Below, in pieces: positions 26,828-35,697 of a stretch of DNA of 64,000 nt (within the stretch, counting starts at the first letter, position 1; each line of letters starts with the position of its first letter). The position numbers were made by a program, and so were the translations under genes. The notes beneath the pieces are model-generated. The model was given only the letters and a program-made list of their open reading frames with translations. It was not told where the DNA came from and did no database searches. Source of the stretch: Spartobacteria bacterium (lineage in GTDB: Bacteria > Verrucomicrobiota > Verrucomicrobiia > Chthoniobacterales > UBA10450); NCBI GenBank assembly GCA_003169695.1, contig PNAS01000057.1, forward strand, positions 97,026 through 161,025. Direction: 5' to 3'.

Positions 26828-27199
26828 GGGAAACCTGGAATGAAGAACGGGGGGAATTCGCTATGACAAGTTTTCGCTCGGCATGATAAAAATCGCCACA
26901 ACTCTGTCCAGTTTTTCCTAAGAAAGAGTCAACGGAGAGTTGATCTGGCGTGGGCTTAGCCTGAAAATTAGCTGTGCAAAGATGCGCGTCTTTGGGTATC
27001 TCGCGTTCCCGTGTTTGCCGCGTCAGCGCAGCTCACATGGGCGGTAGCGAAGGAGTCGTAGCCCCGCCGCGCGCGCAGGGTTACACAGTCGAGCAATGTT
27101 AACTCGCTAAATGCTTCGGAGCCCGCTCGCGAACGCTTTCGGAGTTGGAAGTTGAGCGTCGGACGTTTGCTTCTGCCTTCCTCCCCGCAATCTCGTCAC
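26828..27199. other. Spacer upstream of the MBOAT gene
   Basis: About 370 bases with no intact gene. It holds the decayed GumN-like 3' end at 27017-27108 and the common intergenic phrases 'aactcgctaaatgcttcgg' and 'ctcgcgaacgctttcgg'. The promoter of the MBOAT/AlgJ-like pair should lie at its left end, but I see no convincing box. Confidence 0.5.
27017..27108 (+). pseudogene. Remnant of a TraB/GumN-like gene 3' end
   Basis: These 92 bases match the last 90 bases of the intact GumN-like gene (about 28762-28853) at close to 85-90% by eye, including the MGGSEGVVA codons and the GYTVEQ end followed by TAACTCGCT. Everything upstream of it is gone, so it is a truncated duplicate. Confidence 0.7.
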
Positions 27200-27892
27200 T
27201 TACCCAGAGTTTCCACCTCTAGGTGAGCGGCTCGAGCGTCGCTGAAGTGCGGTCCGTTGCAGTTGGTTTGCACGCGCGAGTGCATTCGCGGAGGCCTGTT
27301 TATTTCCAGAAAGGCCTTCTTCTCTAGCCAGTTGGTACCAAGCTCCAGCTGAAGAGGGAGCGACGGCGGTCGCGCGGCGCGCGTATTCCAGACTCTCCTG
27401 CCGGCGGCCTGACTTTTCGGCACATGCGCTTGAACCGATCCACCCCATCTCAGCCTTGGGGGCGAGACGCGTGACCTGCTGAAAATCCGAGAGAGCAACG
27501 CGGAAGTGCTGTTGTGATGCTTCGGCCAGGGCAACGCCGACGTAAGCGCCTGCAAGATCCGGCCGGATCGATAGGGCCTTGTGGTAAGCGGTCGACGCTT
27601 CGGGAAATCGACGCAGAGAAAGAGCGAGCATCCCATGAATCACCTGCGCTCCTAGACTCTTCGGATATCGAGCGGCCAGCCGACGCGAAGCATCGAGAGC
27701 GGTGCCGAAGTTTTGCGCTTTGGCAGCCGCCGAGATTTGTTTGGCAAGCGGATCGTTTATTGCCGGATCGACGAACTTTTCCGGCGGCGGAAGTTTGCCG
27801 AGCAAACGGTCGATTGAAGGATCCTGGGCAGAGAATGCGTTTGTGACAACTACAGCTGCGAAAACCGGCAGCATTAGGATGAAAGACTTCAT
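27200..27892 (-). CDS. TPR-repeat periplasmic protein
   Basis: From the ATG at 27892 the 230-residue product has a signal peptide (KSFILMLPVFAAVVVTNAFSA) and about four tetratricopeptide repeats: AKAQNFGTALDASRRLAARYP, FPEASTAYHKALSIRPDLAGAY, FRVALSDFQQVTRLAPKAE and RQESLEYARRATAVAPSSAGAW. It ends in an Arg/Ser-rich tail. TPR proteins of this kind serve as scaffolds in the periplasm. The gene is divergent from the GumN-like gene with about 90 bases between them, so they may share a control region. Confidence 0.85.
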   Translation of the reverse strand: MKSFILMLPVFAAVVVTNAFSAQDPSIDRLLGKLPPPEKFVDPAINDPLAKQISAAAKAQNFGTALDASRRLAARYPKSLGAQVIHGMLALSLRRFPEASTAYHKALSIRPDLAGAYVGVALAEASQQHFRVALSDFQQVTRLAPKAEMGWIGSSACAEKSGRRQESLEYARRATAVAPSSAGAWYQLAREEGLSGNKQASANALARANQLQRTALQRRSSRSPRGGNSG

Positions 27893-27981
27893 GGGGTGTT
27901 TAGGGGTATCGGTGCGGGGGAGCAAAGGGTATCTGAGCTTTCGCACCTTGTCGATTGCCGCGACTGCGGCTAAAGGCAAGC

Positions 27982-28848
27982 ATGAAATCGGGAAGCCCCC
28001 TTGGACGTTTAATCTTCGTATTCACCATCCTTAGCGGAAGCGCGTACCAAAATAGTGACGCGGCGTCTTGCGTCTGGAAAGTCACTTCTCCCGGTGGAGG
28101 GACGCTTTTTCTGGGCGGTTCCGCACACGCATTGCGCAGCGCCGATTATCCTCTGCCGGCGCCCTACAATCGCGCGTTCGATGCTTCTTCACGATTAGTT
28201 TTCGAGACCGATCTCGCGAGCAATAAAGCCGCAACGAAAGGCCTGATCAAAGCCGGTCAATATCCGAAGGGAGACAGCCTGAAGAATCACGTCGATCCCC
28301 GCACCTACAGTTACGTCCGGCGCTTTTTTGCCCTGCAGAACGTTCCGGAGCAAAAATTCAACACCTACCGGCCTTGGTTGATTGATATGATGCTGGAATC
28401 TCCTCCGTCGGAAAATTCCCAGCTCGGAGTGGAGCAATTCCTTGAGCAACGTGCCGTCACGAATCACAAATCCATAACAGGCCTCGAATCGGTCCAGGAA
28501 CACATGGCCCCGTTCGTCGGTTTGAACGATCGCGAAGGCGAGGCTCTCTTATTGATCCATTTCATCAATATGGGCCGAGCCAATCCTGGTTTCGGAAGCA
28601 TACTCGACTCATGGCGGCACGGTGACGCTGATGTGTTGGCGCGTCACATGCGCGATGAATATCAGGACTTTCCGGCTTTCATGGACCGGATTGTCACCGC
28701 GCGAAACCGCAGATGGATACCGAAAATTGAGGAATTCATCAAGAGCGGCCAAACGTATTTCGTCGTCGCCGGCGCAGGTCATATGGGTGGTAGCGAAGGA
28801 GTCGTAGCCCTGCTGCGCGCGCGCGGTTACACGGTTGAACAATGGTAA
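27982..28848 (+). CDS. TraB/GumN family protein
   Basis: The 288-residue protein from the ATG at 27982 has a signal (LGRLIFVFTILSGSAY) and the family marks: LFLGGSAHALR (the GxxH motif), RLVFETDL, and near the C-terminus YFVVAGAGHMGGSEGVVALL. TraB/GumN proteins are thought to be metalloprotease- or EreA-like hydrolases; the activity is not shown. A broken copy of its 3' end lies at 27017-27108 on the far side of the TPR gene, so the locus has been duplicated in the past. Confidence 0.88.
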   Translation: MKSGSPLGRLIFVFTILSGSAYQNSDAASCVWKVTSPGGGTLFLGGSAHALRSADYPLPAPYNRAFDASSRLVFETDLASNKAATKGLIKAGQYPKGDSLKNHVDPRTYSYVRRFFALQNVPEQKFNTYRPWLIDMMLESPPSENSQLGVEQFLEQRAVTNHKSITGLESVQEHMAPFVGLNDREGEALLLIHFINMGRANPGFGSILDSWRHGDADVLARHMRDEYQDFPAFMDRIVTARNRRWIPKIEEFIKSGQTYFVVAGAGHMGGSEGVVALLRARGYTVEQW

Positions 28849-29005
28849 CTCGCTACTGCCACTCGCCAGCCACGCCCTAGCGCCTTGGCGTAGGCGGGTC
28901 ATTCGCGGTTTCCTTGGTCCCAAATCGCTAAATGTCCCTGACTCTGTTAGCGACATCCGATTCCTCTGGAATAATCAGCGCTCGGCGGATAAAACCGCGC
29001 TGCCG

Positions 29006-29629
29006 ATGAGCGAGGCATCCAATCGTGACCAGAAATCATTCCTTCCGCGGCTCGGACACTGGGCCGCCCAGGTGCTCCTCGTCTTTCTCGGTGCTTATGC
29101 GGCGTTCTGGCTGAATAATTATCAGGAACATCAGCAGGAAGCCAGACGGCGCGATCAAATCCTCGCGGCTTTTGAGCACGAAGTGACCGGAGGGCTCGAA
29201 AGCCGAAGGCGCCCGCGAACGCCAGAAGGTTGCTGACTTCCGTCGCGCACTCGATGCCGGTGAGATGCCCCGATCCGGGCGTTCACTTTTACGTCGGATT
29301 ACAGCGCCACCGATGCTGCGACATTGCTCCAGTCCGGGGGCTATCAGCTCCTGGGCGTGAAAACATTAATCGCGCTGCGAAACGCGGAGTCAACGCTCCG
29401 CGGCGGTCTCAGCCGCATCATGCATTACGAGAGAATAAGCGACGAGTTGATCGTGCCGAATCTGGACCAGGATATTTCGTTCTTTTACGATCCAGCCACG
29501 AAAACGCTGCGGAAACGGTTCGCGGAGCACCCCAAGGAGTTGCAGATGTGCGTGGATTTTTTCGACGAACTCGAGAAAGCCGACAATGAGCTGCTGACGC
29601 AAATCCGGGCGGAACGTCAGAGGCCTTAG
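29006..29629 (+). pseudogene. Membrane-anchored protein (DUF6090-like) with two frameshifts
   Basis: The ATG at 29006 starts a protein with one N-terminal membrane helix (WAAQVLLVFLGAYAAFWLNNY) and then a long helical domain. It is a paralogue in build of the gene at 48730. The frame breaks near 29200 (one G too many in GGG) and again near 29267 (one C too few in CCCC). With these two corrections it reads VTGGSKAEGARERQKVADF, then AFTFTSDYSATDA, and continues to 29629 as a protein of about 207 residues. Either a fresh pseudogene or indel errors. Confidence 0.75.
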
Positions 29630-29764
29630 CCCCTGGCTCGCCGTAGCTATAACAGAGGCGGCTTGCGCGAAGGCGGGTCGCTCGATTTGAGATTCAAAGC
29701 CTGAGTTCGGTCCTTCGGTAGACCCGCCTTGACAGGCGAGCGGTGATCTCGCTAGACCCGAGAC

Positions 29765-29995
29765 ATGAAAACATTGAAAACAGGTCTGGTGCTCGTGACC
29801 GCGATCGCGGCCATGGGTCTTCAATCGGTTCGCGCGGATCAGCCGCGAATGAAAAATGCGCTCAGGCATTTGCGAGACGCCCGCGCCGCCCTAGAGAATG
29901 CGGAGCGTAATAAAGGCGGACATCGCGAGCGCGCCATTGAGTTGGTCAACCAAGCGATCGCGGAAGTCGAAGCCGGCATGGCCGTCGCGCGGTAG
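29765..29995 (+). CDS. Small secreted helical protein
   Basis: A 76-residue product with a signal peptide (KTGLVLVTAIAAMGLQSVRA, cut before DQP) and a mature part of two charged helices: MKNALRHLRDARAALENAE and GGHRERAIELVNQAIAEVEAGM. This pattern is widespread as a tiny exported protein of unknown function. The stop is followed by a GC-rich hairpin that may be its terminator. Confidence 0.8.
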   Translation: MKTLKTGLVLVTAIAAMGLQSVRADQPRMKNALRHLRDARAALENAERNKGGHRERAIELVNQAIAEVEAGMAVAR

Positions 29996-30008
29996 CGGCG
30001 TGTCTCTA

Positions 30009-30060
30009 GTGCGGGGCGCGTCGCGCGCGCTCCGCATTCTTACTCCTTTCTCCTTTTATG
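30009..30060 (+). terminator. Possible terminator after the small secreted protein
   Basis: TGCGG/CCGCA and GCGCG/CGCGC arms at 30010-30036 form a GC-rich hairpin followed by a pyrimidine-rich run with several T blocks. The stem has an internal mismatch, so the call is moderate. Confidence 0.4.
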
Positions 30061-30283
30061 CGTTCGTTAAGTGGACTGGTACCTTGGTTCATGGTCCCAC
30101 GGGCGAAGGGGCTTGACCGACCAGAAGTCGCGAGCCCGCGAAAGCTTTCGGTGTCGCTGAATCACCAGTTCGCGAAAATGCCTTCGGCATCCCCTGGTCG
30201 CCGTCGCTAAGAAGCGAAGGGAACTACTTCTAAATGAAATAAACCCATGCGCCGAGGGGTGTGCGCACGAATCAGTTGGGGGT

Positions 30284-30390
30284 ATGATTAAAAAAAACTT
30301 CCGCTCGTCGCTCTTATTTCGGCAGGTATTCTTCCTCCGGCCGCTGTTCGAGCGCAAGGCATCTTGCAGAACGTGGCGAGGTGGCAATAA
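30284..30390 (+). pseudogene. Signal-peptide mini-ORF broken in an A8 run
   Basis: ATG at 30284 is followed after two codons by a run of eight A. With nine A the frame reads a perfect signal peptide (KLPLVALISAGILPPAAVRA) and ends after QGILQNVARWQ at 30390. As it stands the frame is different and lacks a signal. It is either the left-over start of an exported protein or a tiny secreted peptide with a homopolymer error. Confidence 0.4.
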
Positions 30391-30468
30391 TAGAGGAGAT
30401 TAGGAGGACACTCGCGGCAAACATACTGTCGGAGAAACTAGGCAAATCAAATTAACCGAGGAACCAGC

Positions 30469-31338
30469 ATGATAAAATTCATTACAATATTGATAGGATG
30501 TTCCCTTACGCTCGCAGTCGGCGTCCGGGCGGCACAGCAGGACCCGAAGAAAAAGCCGGTGCAAAAATCGAAGCCGGTGCTGAGACAGCAAGTCACCCAT
30601 CAGCAGCACCCGGTGACGAACACCCATGTGCAGGCGGTCCACACTCAACACACCCCGCTTCACACCAATGCGAAGATCCACGACACCAACGTGTCAAAGC
30701 AGCCGCTCCATACGCCCGCAGTTCAGTCAAACAAGCTGCCCGCGGTTCAATCAAACAAGCTGCCTGCGGTGCAGTCTAATAAGTTGCCCGCGGTTCAGTC
30801 AAACAAGTTGCCCGCGGTCCAGGCCAACAAGCAAATAGTGCAGAAGTTTCATGCTGAGCATCCGAATTTTCGGGCGAAACCTAGCACAACGATCACGAGC
30901 GCGCAGTTCAACCCAAGCTACCGCATCCAATCGGCCCAGAATTGGAACGGCACCCAATACAACGTCTTTAGATCGTATCAGCCCCAATGGCACGACCAGG
31001 GCTGGTGGGGCTCGCATTACAATGACCTGAGTTTGATCGGTGGCGGCTGGTACTACTGGAATTCCGGGTATTGGTATCCAGCTTGGGGTTACGATAACTC
31101 CGCGGCCTATTACCCGTACGACGGTCCCATTTACGTCGGCAGCCACGCGCGACCGTTCGATCAAGTCGTGGCCGATGTCCAAAGCGTGTTGCAAGAGCAG
31201 GGCTATTATCACGGAGAAGTGGACGGCCTGGTTGGTCCGCTGACCCAGGAAGCGCTCGCCGCCTATCAGAGCGCCCAGGGCCTTCCGCCAACCGCGGCGG
31301 TCGATCAGCCGACGCTGGAATCGCTCGGTCTGGGCTAA
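30469..31338 (+). CDS. Exported protein with tandem repeats and C-terminal peptidoglycan-binding domain
   Basis: The 289-residue protein has a signal peptide (TILIGCSLTLAVGVRA), a Lys/Gln/His-rich linker, five copies of an 8-residue repeat (NKLPAVQS type, residues about 85-123), a Trp/Tyr-rich middle (WHDQGWWGSHYND, GGGWYYWNSGYWYPAWGY) and a C-terminal PG_binding_1 domain (VQSVLQEQGYYHGEVDGLVG ... LAAYQSAQGLPPTA). The last domain should hold it on the cell wall. A strong terminator follows. The repeat number probably varies between strains. Confidence 0.88.
   Translation: MIKFITILIGCSLTLAVGVRAAQQDPKKKPVQKSKPVLRQQVTHQQHPVTNTHVQAVHTQHTPLHTNAKIHDTNVSKQPLHTPAVQSNKLPAVQSNKLPAVQSNKLPAVQSNKLPAVQANKQIVQKFHAEHPNFRAKPSTTITSAQFNPSYRIQSAQNWNGTQYNVFRSYQPQWHDQGWWGSHYNDLSLIGGGWYYWNSGYWYPAWGYDNSAAYYPYDGPIYVGSHARPFDQVVADVQSVLQEQGYYHGEVDGLVGPLTQEALAAYQSAQGLPPTAAVDQPTLESLGLG
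30718..30837 (+). repeat. Five tandem 24-bp units inside the peptidoglycan-binding gene
   Basis: Units start at 30718, 30742, 30766, 30790 and 30814, differ by a few bases each and encode AVQSNKLP; the fifth is divergent (AVQANKQI). In-frame unit gain or loss would change the linker length without breaking the protein. Confidence 0.9.
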
Positions 31339-31352
31339 AAGGAACTCGACGA

Positions 31353-31397
31353 ACGGAAAGCCGCCACGACCGATGCGTGGCGGCTTTTCCGTTTTTA
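31353..31397 (+). terminator. Intrinsic terminator
   Basis: A GC-rich stem (GCCGCCACG with CGTGGCGGC, extended by AAA/TTT and CGG/CCG) followed by TTTTT lies just after the stop at 31338. Confidence 0.88.
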
Positions 31398-31411
31398 GCA
31401 CTATGGAGTAA

Positions 31412-31982
31412 ATGACATCACAACAGCCCGTCAACGGCTTCCGGGGTTTCAGCGCCGAATATTCGACCGACGGTCGTTATCAGTTCCACGAACAAGGAAG
31501 TGAAGCCAGCGGCGATTACTCTCACCATTCAAGCCAGGAGTGGTCCGATCAAAGTCGCCCTCGAGCCGGATGGCGAGATCCGCACCTTTCCAATGAGCGA
31601 GGAACTGCTCAAGGAGAGCCCGGTCGTGCTGTCGAATCAGCCCAAAGACACGCTGCGCTTTATGAGCGGCTTGACCGTCCAACTGCCCGACACGCTCGCC
31701 TATACCTACGCACAATTAAGCGATCTGCTCGATCAGGTGAATGCGAAAATAAGGAAACAAAGTGGCACGATGTCCAAGCTGGCGCCCCAGGCGAAAGGGC
31801 TCACCTTTCAGTTTCGCAGTCCCTACACGCAGACTATGACCATCGTTTCCCAAAACAGTTCGAAAACCCTGCGGCCCGACCGCGCTGGCGCCATCGCGTT
31901 CCCCTTGGACAAGCAGGCGTTATCCGAAAATCCGACCGTCACCGTCTCCGAAAAGCCCGTCAAAGTATCGGCGGCTTTCTAG
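31412..31982 (+). pseudogene. Protein of unknown function with an N-terminal frameshift
   Basis: The ATG at 31412 has a good ribosome site (GGAG, 3 bases before it) and reads MTSQQPVNGFR, but the frame is lost at a GGGG run near 31443. With three G it continues VSAPNIRPTVVISSTNKEVKP into the long open frame that ends at 31982. The only start in that long frame is a GTG at 31500 with a poorly spaced site. The 160-residue part is beta-rich (ITLTIQARSGPIKVALEPDG, KGLTFQFRSPYTQTMTIV). I do not recognise the family. Confidence 0.6.
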
Positions 31983-32004
31983 CCACTTGCTTTCCCTCCG
32001 TCGC

Positions 32005-32553
32005 CTAAGCCAGGAGCTTCGCCAACGGATCCAAGTAATGTCCTTTCCATCCGGAGTCGAGATGGTCGGATTCGCCTTCCGGGAATCCCGTGTGGTCAAG
32101 CACGAGCCTGGTCTGTGAGTCCTGTTCCCGGAATTCGAATTTAACGATCGAGTAGATTCCTGGGTTCCAATGGGTGGGTCGCCACGCTTGGACGATTCGC
32201 TGGTTCGGGATTAGTTCGACGTTTCTTCCTACGATCAGCCCCCCGAACATCGAAAAAGCGCCGCCCTCTTTTGGATCGATCTCGGCCGGCCGGCCTGTTA
32301 AAGCGGCAAACTGTTTTGAATCCAACAGCACCTCATAAATACGCTGGGGGCTCGCCTTAAAATCGACTTCATAATGAAGTGATGTGCGCGTCTGGCTTGT
32401 CGCTGTGCTCGGCGTTTCCTTCGTGGCCGGCTGAGTGCCGCCCAAAGCCCTGGAGCCCACAACCAGGCTGCCAAACGTGATGGCAATGCTGGCAATTACG
32501 TGCCGTCGAGTCACGGCATCGGCCACGGCGGGCGGGTTCTTTCTATCGCTCAT
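32005..32553 (-). CDS. SRPBCC/AHSA1 family protein with export-like N-terminus
   Basis: The 182-residue protein begins with a twin-arginine-like signal (TRRHVIASIAITFGSLVVGS) and a Thr/Ser linker, then an AHSA1-type START fold: VDFKASPQRIYEVLLDSKQFAALTGRPAEI, GGAFSMFGGLIVGRNVELIPNQRIVQAWR and RLVLDHTGFPEGESDHLDSGW. Such domains bind hydrophobic ligands. An exported version is less common. It stands alone between unrelated genes. Confidence 0.85.
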   Translation of the reverse strand: MSDRKNPPAVADAVTRRHVIASIAITFGSLVVGSRALGGTQPATKETPSTATSQTRTSLHYEVDFKASPQRIYEVLLDSKQFAALTGRPAEIDPKEGGAFSMFGGLIVGRNVELIPNQRIVQAWRPTHWNPGIYSIVKFEFREQDSQTRLVLDHTGFPEGESDHLDSGWKGHYLDPLAKLLA

Positions 32554-32699
32554 AAATCATTCTCCTTTGTTTGTAGTGTTGCCAGTAATGGAAACCCGGA
32601 GCTAAAAATATGATCAAGATAATGTTTTAACCCGGAGTAATATTAGTCGAATCATCGCCAGCCTCACAGGTCGCCGTGGAGACTCGCTGCTTCTACTTC

Positions 32700-33917
32700 C
32701 TAGTTTTCTTTCGCTGGGCTGCGAACACGCTCGGGGCGCGGCCCGATACCAATGAACCTCGCCGGAAGCTGACGCAGAACCGGAAACGTCTTCAGCAGCC
32801 AAACGACAAACGGCAGCTTCGTTTTCCCCGACGATGCTTTCCCGGTTGCGATACGCCGATGGATAAACACCTGCATTCGCTGAATGAGCCGCGTCGGCCA
32901 TTCCCGCCTCTTCTGCACCGCTCGCAGATCCTCGAGCGACACCGGACCTTGTCGAAGTTTCTCCGCCAGCAGGTTCGCTGTCGCCACCGCGTCTTGAATC
33001 GCCAGATTAATTCCCACACCACCGGCCGGCGACATGGCATGCGCCGCGTCGCCAATGCATAACAAACCTTCACGACACCATTCCCGCAGACGATTAATCT
33101 GCACGGTCAACAGTTTGATCTTCGACCAATCGTCCAGCTCCGTGACTCGGTCTCGCAGGAACGTCGCCATCGTCGCGATGTAATCCTGAAACGCCGGCAA
33201 ACCGCGTGCTTTGATCTCTTCCAAATCACCTTTGGGGATCACCACGCCGCATTGCCAGTAATCACGCCGATCAAGCAGGACGAGCAATTTGCCTCGGTCG
33301 AAAAAACCCAACGACTGCGCCGGATCCGGTTTGCGTTTTGAGATCCGCATCCAGAGCACGTCGATCGGCACCCCAAACTCCTGCACCTCGAAATGCGCGC
33401 GCAACCGTGTCGTGGCATGTCGTCCATCCGCGCCGATCACGAGATCGGCGCGCACTTCCACTTCACCTTGTGGCGTGTTCGCACGGACGCCCGTAACGCG
33501 GCCACTTGCCGTCAAAAGGTCCGTCACCTCATACTGCATGCAGAGGTGGAACTCCGGAAACTTCCGGGCATGCCCGGAGAGAAAATTCAAGAAATCCCAC
33601 TGCGGCATGAAGGCGATGAACTTGCAGTGCGTCGGGAGCTTGGAGAAATCGGCGATCGGCACGGTATGACCGTTGATCGTGCCCCGGAGCTCGCGTGTTT
33701 CCTGGTGCGGTTGCCGCAGGAACTCCTCGAGCAATCCGAGCTGATGCATCAGCTCCAGGGTCGACGGATGAATCGTATCGCCGCGGAAATCCCGGAAAAA
33801 ATCCGCGTGCTTCTCCAGCACCATCACCTCTACGCCGGCGCGCGCGAGCAAAAACCCGAGCATCATTCCCGCGGGTCCACCGCCGACGACCACGCAACGT
33901 GTTTGGATCTGCTCCAT
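32700..33917 (-). CDS. FAD-dependent monooxygenase (UbiH/PHBH-like)
   Basis: From the ATG at 33917 the 405-residue enzyme shows the FAD motif CVVVGGGPAGMMLGFLLARAG, the middle motif LVIGADGRHATTR, and the second FAD motif GDAAHAMSPAGGVGINLAIQDA. This is group A flavin monooxygenase architecture: NAD(P)H-dependent hydroxylation of an aromatic or similar ring. The upstream extension to 33968 lacks homology and is left out. No pathway partners adjoin it. Confidence 0.93.
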   Translation of the reverse strand: MEQIQTRCVVVGGGPAGMMLGFLLARAGVEVMVLEKHADFFRDFRGDTIHPSTLELMHQLGLLEEFLRQPHQETRELRGTINGHTVPIADFSKLPTHCKFIAFMPQWDFLNFLSGHARKFPEFHLCMQYEVTDLLTASGRVTGVRANTPQGEVEVRADLVIGADGRHATTRLRAHFEVQEFGVPIDVLWMRISKRKPDPAQSLGFFDRGKLLVLLDRRDYWQCGVVIPKGDLEEIKARGLPAFQDYIATMATFLRDRVTELDDWSKIKLLTVQINRLREWCREGLLCIGDAAHAMSPAGGVGINLAIQDAVATANLLAEKLRQGPVSLEDLRAVQKRREWPTRLIQRMQVFIHRRIATGKASSGKTKLPFVVWLLKTFPVLRQLPARFIGIGPRPERVRSPAKEN

Positions 33918-34069
33918 CCCACTCAAACTACACCATCCCGGCTCCGATCTGAAGCCACCGCCTGCCACGCCGTAGCCCCTGACTCGCCGTGCTTTGGTAA
34001 AGGCGGCTTATCGAACTGCACTGGCCGCGTCGGCCACCGAACGCTCGATCAACACGGATCGAGAGAAAA

Positions 34070-34390
34070 TCAGAGGCCCCGGGTATCGCTACAGACCGGA
34101 TAGTTACTGCAACCCCAGAACTCAGAACCGGCGCGAGAGCCGCGACGTGTTGTTCGCTTCACCATTAGGCGATCGCAAGAGGGGCAATGAGGCGTCTTGA
34201 GCGTTCTTCGGTCCGTTCGCGATTCGCGAACGGCGCGTATGGCTCGTCGCCCGATCCGGCGCAGCAATTCGCGCAGCGCAATCCCGCCACAACCGAAAAG
34301 GATGAGCACCGGCCCGGCCTTCCACAGCAAAAGGTGCATAAACTGATCGAGTTGCGCATTTGGCATGTCCACATTTGCTGCGAGTTTCAT
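34070..34390 (-). CDS. Membrane protein with topoisomerase-type zinc finger
   Basis: The 106-residue protein has one membrane helix (LLLWKAGPVLILFGCGGIAL) near residue 25, a basic linker (LLRRIGRRAIRAVRESRTDRR) and a C-terminal zinc finger of the topoisomerase I C-terminal type: HCPSCDRLMVKRTTRRGS followed by FWGCSNYPVC, with four Cys. Such fingers bind nucleic acid or act as protein contacts. Similar membrane-plus-finger proteins occur singly in many bacteria with no known role. Confidence 0.8.
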   Translation of the reverse strand: MKLAANVDMPNAQLDQFMHLLLWKAGPVLILFGCGGIALRELLRRIGRRAIRAVRESRTDRRTLKTPHCPSCDRLMVKRTTRRGSRAGSEFWGCSNYPVCSDTRGL

Positions 34391-34466
34391 GCCAATCGAG
34401 CCGCCGCCTCCCCAGAAAGAAGCTGGTCATTCCCCACCACCAACGCGCTCTTGACGCGGTAATACA

Positions 34467-34820
34467 ATGTATGATACTTATGAATTCACTTTCATTGAGC
34501 ATCCCGGCTTCACCGCCGACCTCACCGCACTCACCAACGATGAAACCTACCGCGTATTCCAGACCGAACTCGCTGAACGCGCCGAACGCTGGCCCGTCGT
34601 CCGCGGCACTGGCGGCCTGCGCAAATCCAGGATGCGTTTGGCGGGTCGTGGAAAGAGGGGCAGTGCCCGAGTGCTCTATCTCTGGTTACCAAAACGCCGC
34701 GTGCTTTTTCTCTACATGACCTATACCAAGGGCGACATCGAGAATGTCCCCACCGCGCAACTCAAGACCATTCGCAATGAAATCCAGCGTATCAAAAAAG
34801 CCTTCGGCGAAGAAGGTTGA
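34467..34820 (+). CDS. RelE/HigB-like toxin
   Basis: The 117-residue basic protein has the RelE/HigB pattern: FTFIEHPGFTADLTALTNDE, WPVVRGTGGLRKSRMRLAGRGKRGSARV and LPKRRVLFLYMTYTKGDIENVPT. These are ribosome-dependent mRNA endonucleases or related factors. It overlaps the downstream Xre-type antitoxin gene by 44 bases, so the toxin is encoded first as in HigBA modules. Confidence 0.88.
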   Translation: MYDTYEFTFIEHPGFTADLTALTNDETYRVFQTELAERAERWPVVRGTGGLRKSRMRLAGRGKRGSARVLYLWLPKRRVLFLYMTYTKGDIENVPTAQLKTIRNEIQRIKKAFGEEG

Positions 34821-35175
34821 ACCCCGCAAAGAAATCGCCTTCGACGGCAACATCCTCATCGCGCGCCTGCGTGAACACGCCAACGCTCTCGAAGGCAAGC
34901 GCAAGCTCACCATGCGCACAACTACTCTGTGCCTTGCCAAGCCGGCGCCAACCCTGCGTGCTCGTGATATCTCTGCGATCCGGATGCAGCTTCGGCTTAG
35001 CCAGCCGGTTTTCGCGTCGATCTTAAACGTGCCGGTCGCCACGGCTCGCAGCTGGGAACAGGGCACTCGCTCGCCGTCTGGTGCGGCCCTTCGGCTTTTG
35101 GAACTCGTCCGCCGCCGCCCAGCAGTAATTGTCGGCGAAGTCGCGCCGAACTTAATCAAGACTGCCGCAGCGTGA
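34777..35175 (+). CDS. Xre-family HTH antitoxin (HigA-like)
   Basis: From the ATG at 34777 the 132-residue protein has a Lys-rich N-terminus that should wrap the toxin, and a C-terminal helix-turn-helix: ISAIRMQLRLSQPVFASILNVPVATARSWEQGTRSPSGAALRLL. It pairs with the RelE/HigB-like toxin and should repress the shared promoter upstream of 34467. The frame start at 34744 adds 11 residues inside the toxin gene and is less likely. Confidence 0.88.
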   Translation: MKSSVSKKPSAKKVEPRKEIAFDGNILIARLREHANALEGKRKLTMRTTTLCLAKPAPTLRARDISAIRMQLRLSQPVFASILNVPVATARSWEQGTRSPSGAALRLLELVRRRPAVIVGEVAPNLIKTAAA

Positions 35176-35403
35176 GCTGACCGCAAATCTCGACCGGTTT
35201 CCGGCGGACTTCAGGTTCGAACTCTCGGTCGCAGAGATCAGAACCCTGTTATCACAAACTGTGAGACCTACTCGCGGGAAGTTAGGAGGAGCTTCGCTTT
35301 TCACCGAGCGCTCCAGGTGCGGGGCAGATCAGATAGGTCCCCAACGCGGAACATTTTTCACCTGTGAAGCAGCCTTTTTCGCGGCTCATGCGAATTAGAC
35401 ATT

Positions 35404-35676
35404 ATGATAAAGAAAACACTCCTGCTCGTAGCGATCATCGCAATGAGCTTTGTTTTCCCCGCTGCCATCCAAGCGGAGGAAATCCGGATCGAAGTCGGTG
35501 ATCGGCCGTATTACAGCCACGGCGCCCGTTACTGGGACAACGATTGGGAAATGACTTGGGCCGCTGGGCATTGGTCCGAGCACGGCCACCATTGGGTCCA
35601 TGGTCATTACGTCCGCGGCCAACACCGCCGCCACGACGATCATCACAATGATCGTCACGACGACCACGATCATTAA
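35404..35676 (+). CDS. Small secreted His-rich protein
   Basis: The 90-residue product has a signal peptide (IKKTLLLVAIIAMSFVFPAAIQA) and a mature part rich in Tyr, Trp and His (YYSHGARYWDNDWEMTWAAGHW, HGHHWVHGHYVRG), ending in an Asp/His tail (HRRHDDHHND). The composition suggests metal binding. The WxxGHW pattern resembles YXWXPGR-type exported mini-proteins. A perfect terminator follows. Confidence 0.8.
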   Translation: MIKKTLLLVAIIAMSFVFPAAIQAEEIRIEVGDRPYYSHGARYWDNDWEMTWAAGHWSEHGHHWVHGHYVRGQHRRHDDHHNDRHDDHDH

Positions 35677-35697
35677 TTCAGAACGCTGAGATTGATG

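Noticed and set aside
35180..35260. A TpsiC-arm-like GGTTCGAAC as part of a tRNA
   Set aside because: The flanking bases do not form the 5-bp arm, and no acceptor or anticodon stems can be drawn.
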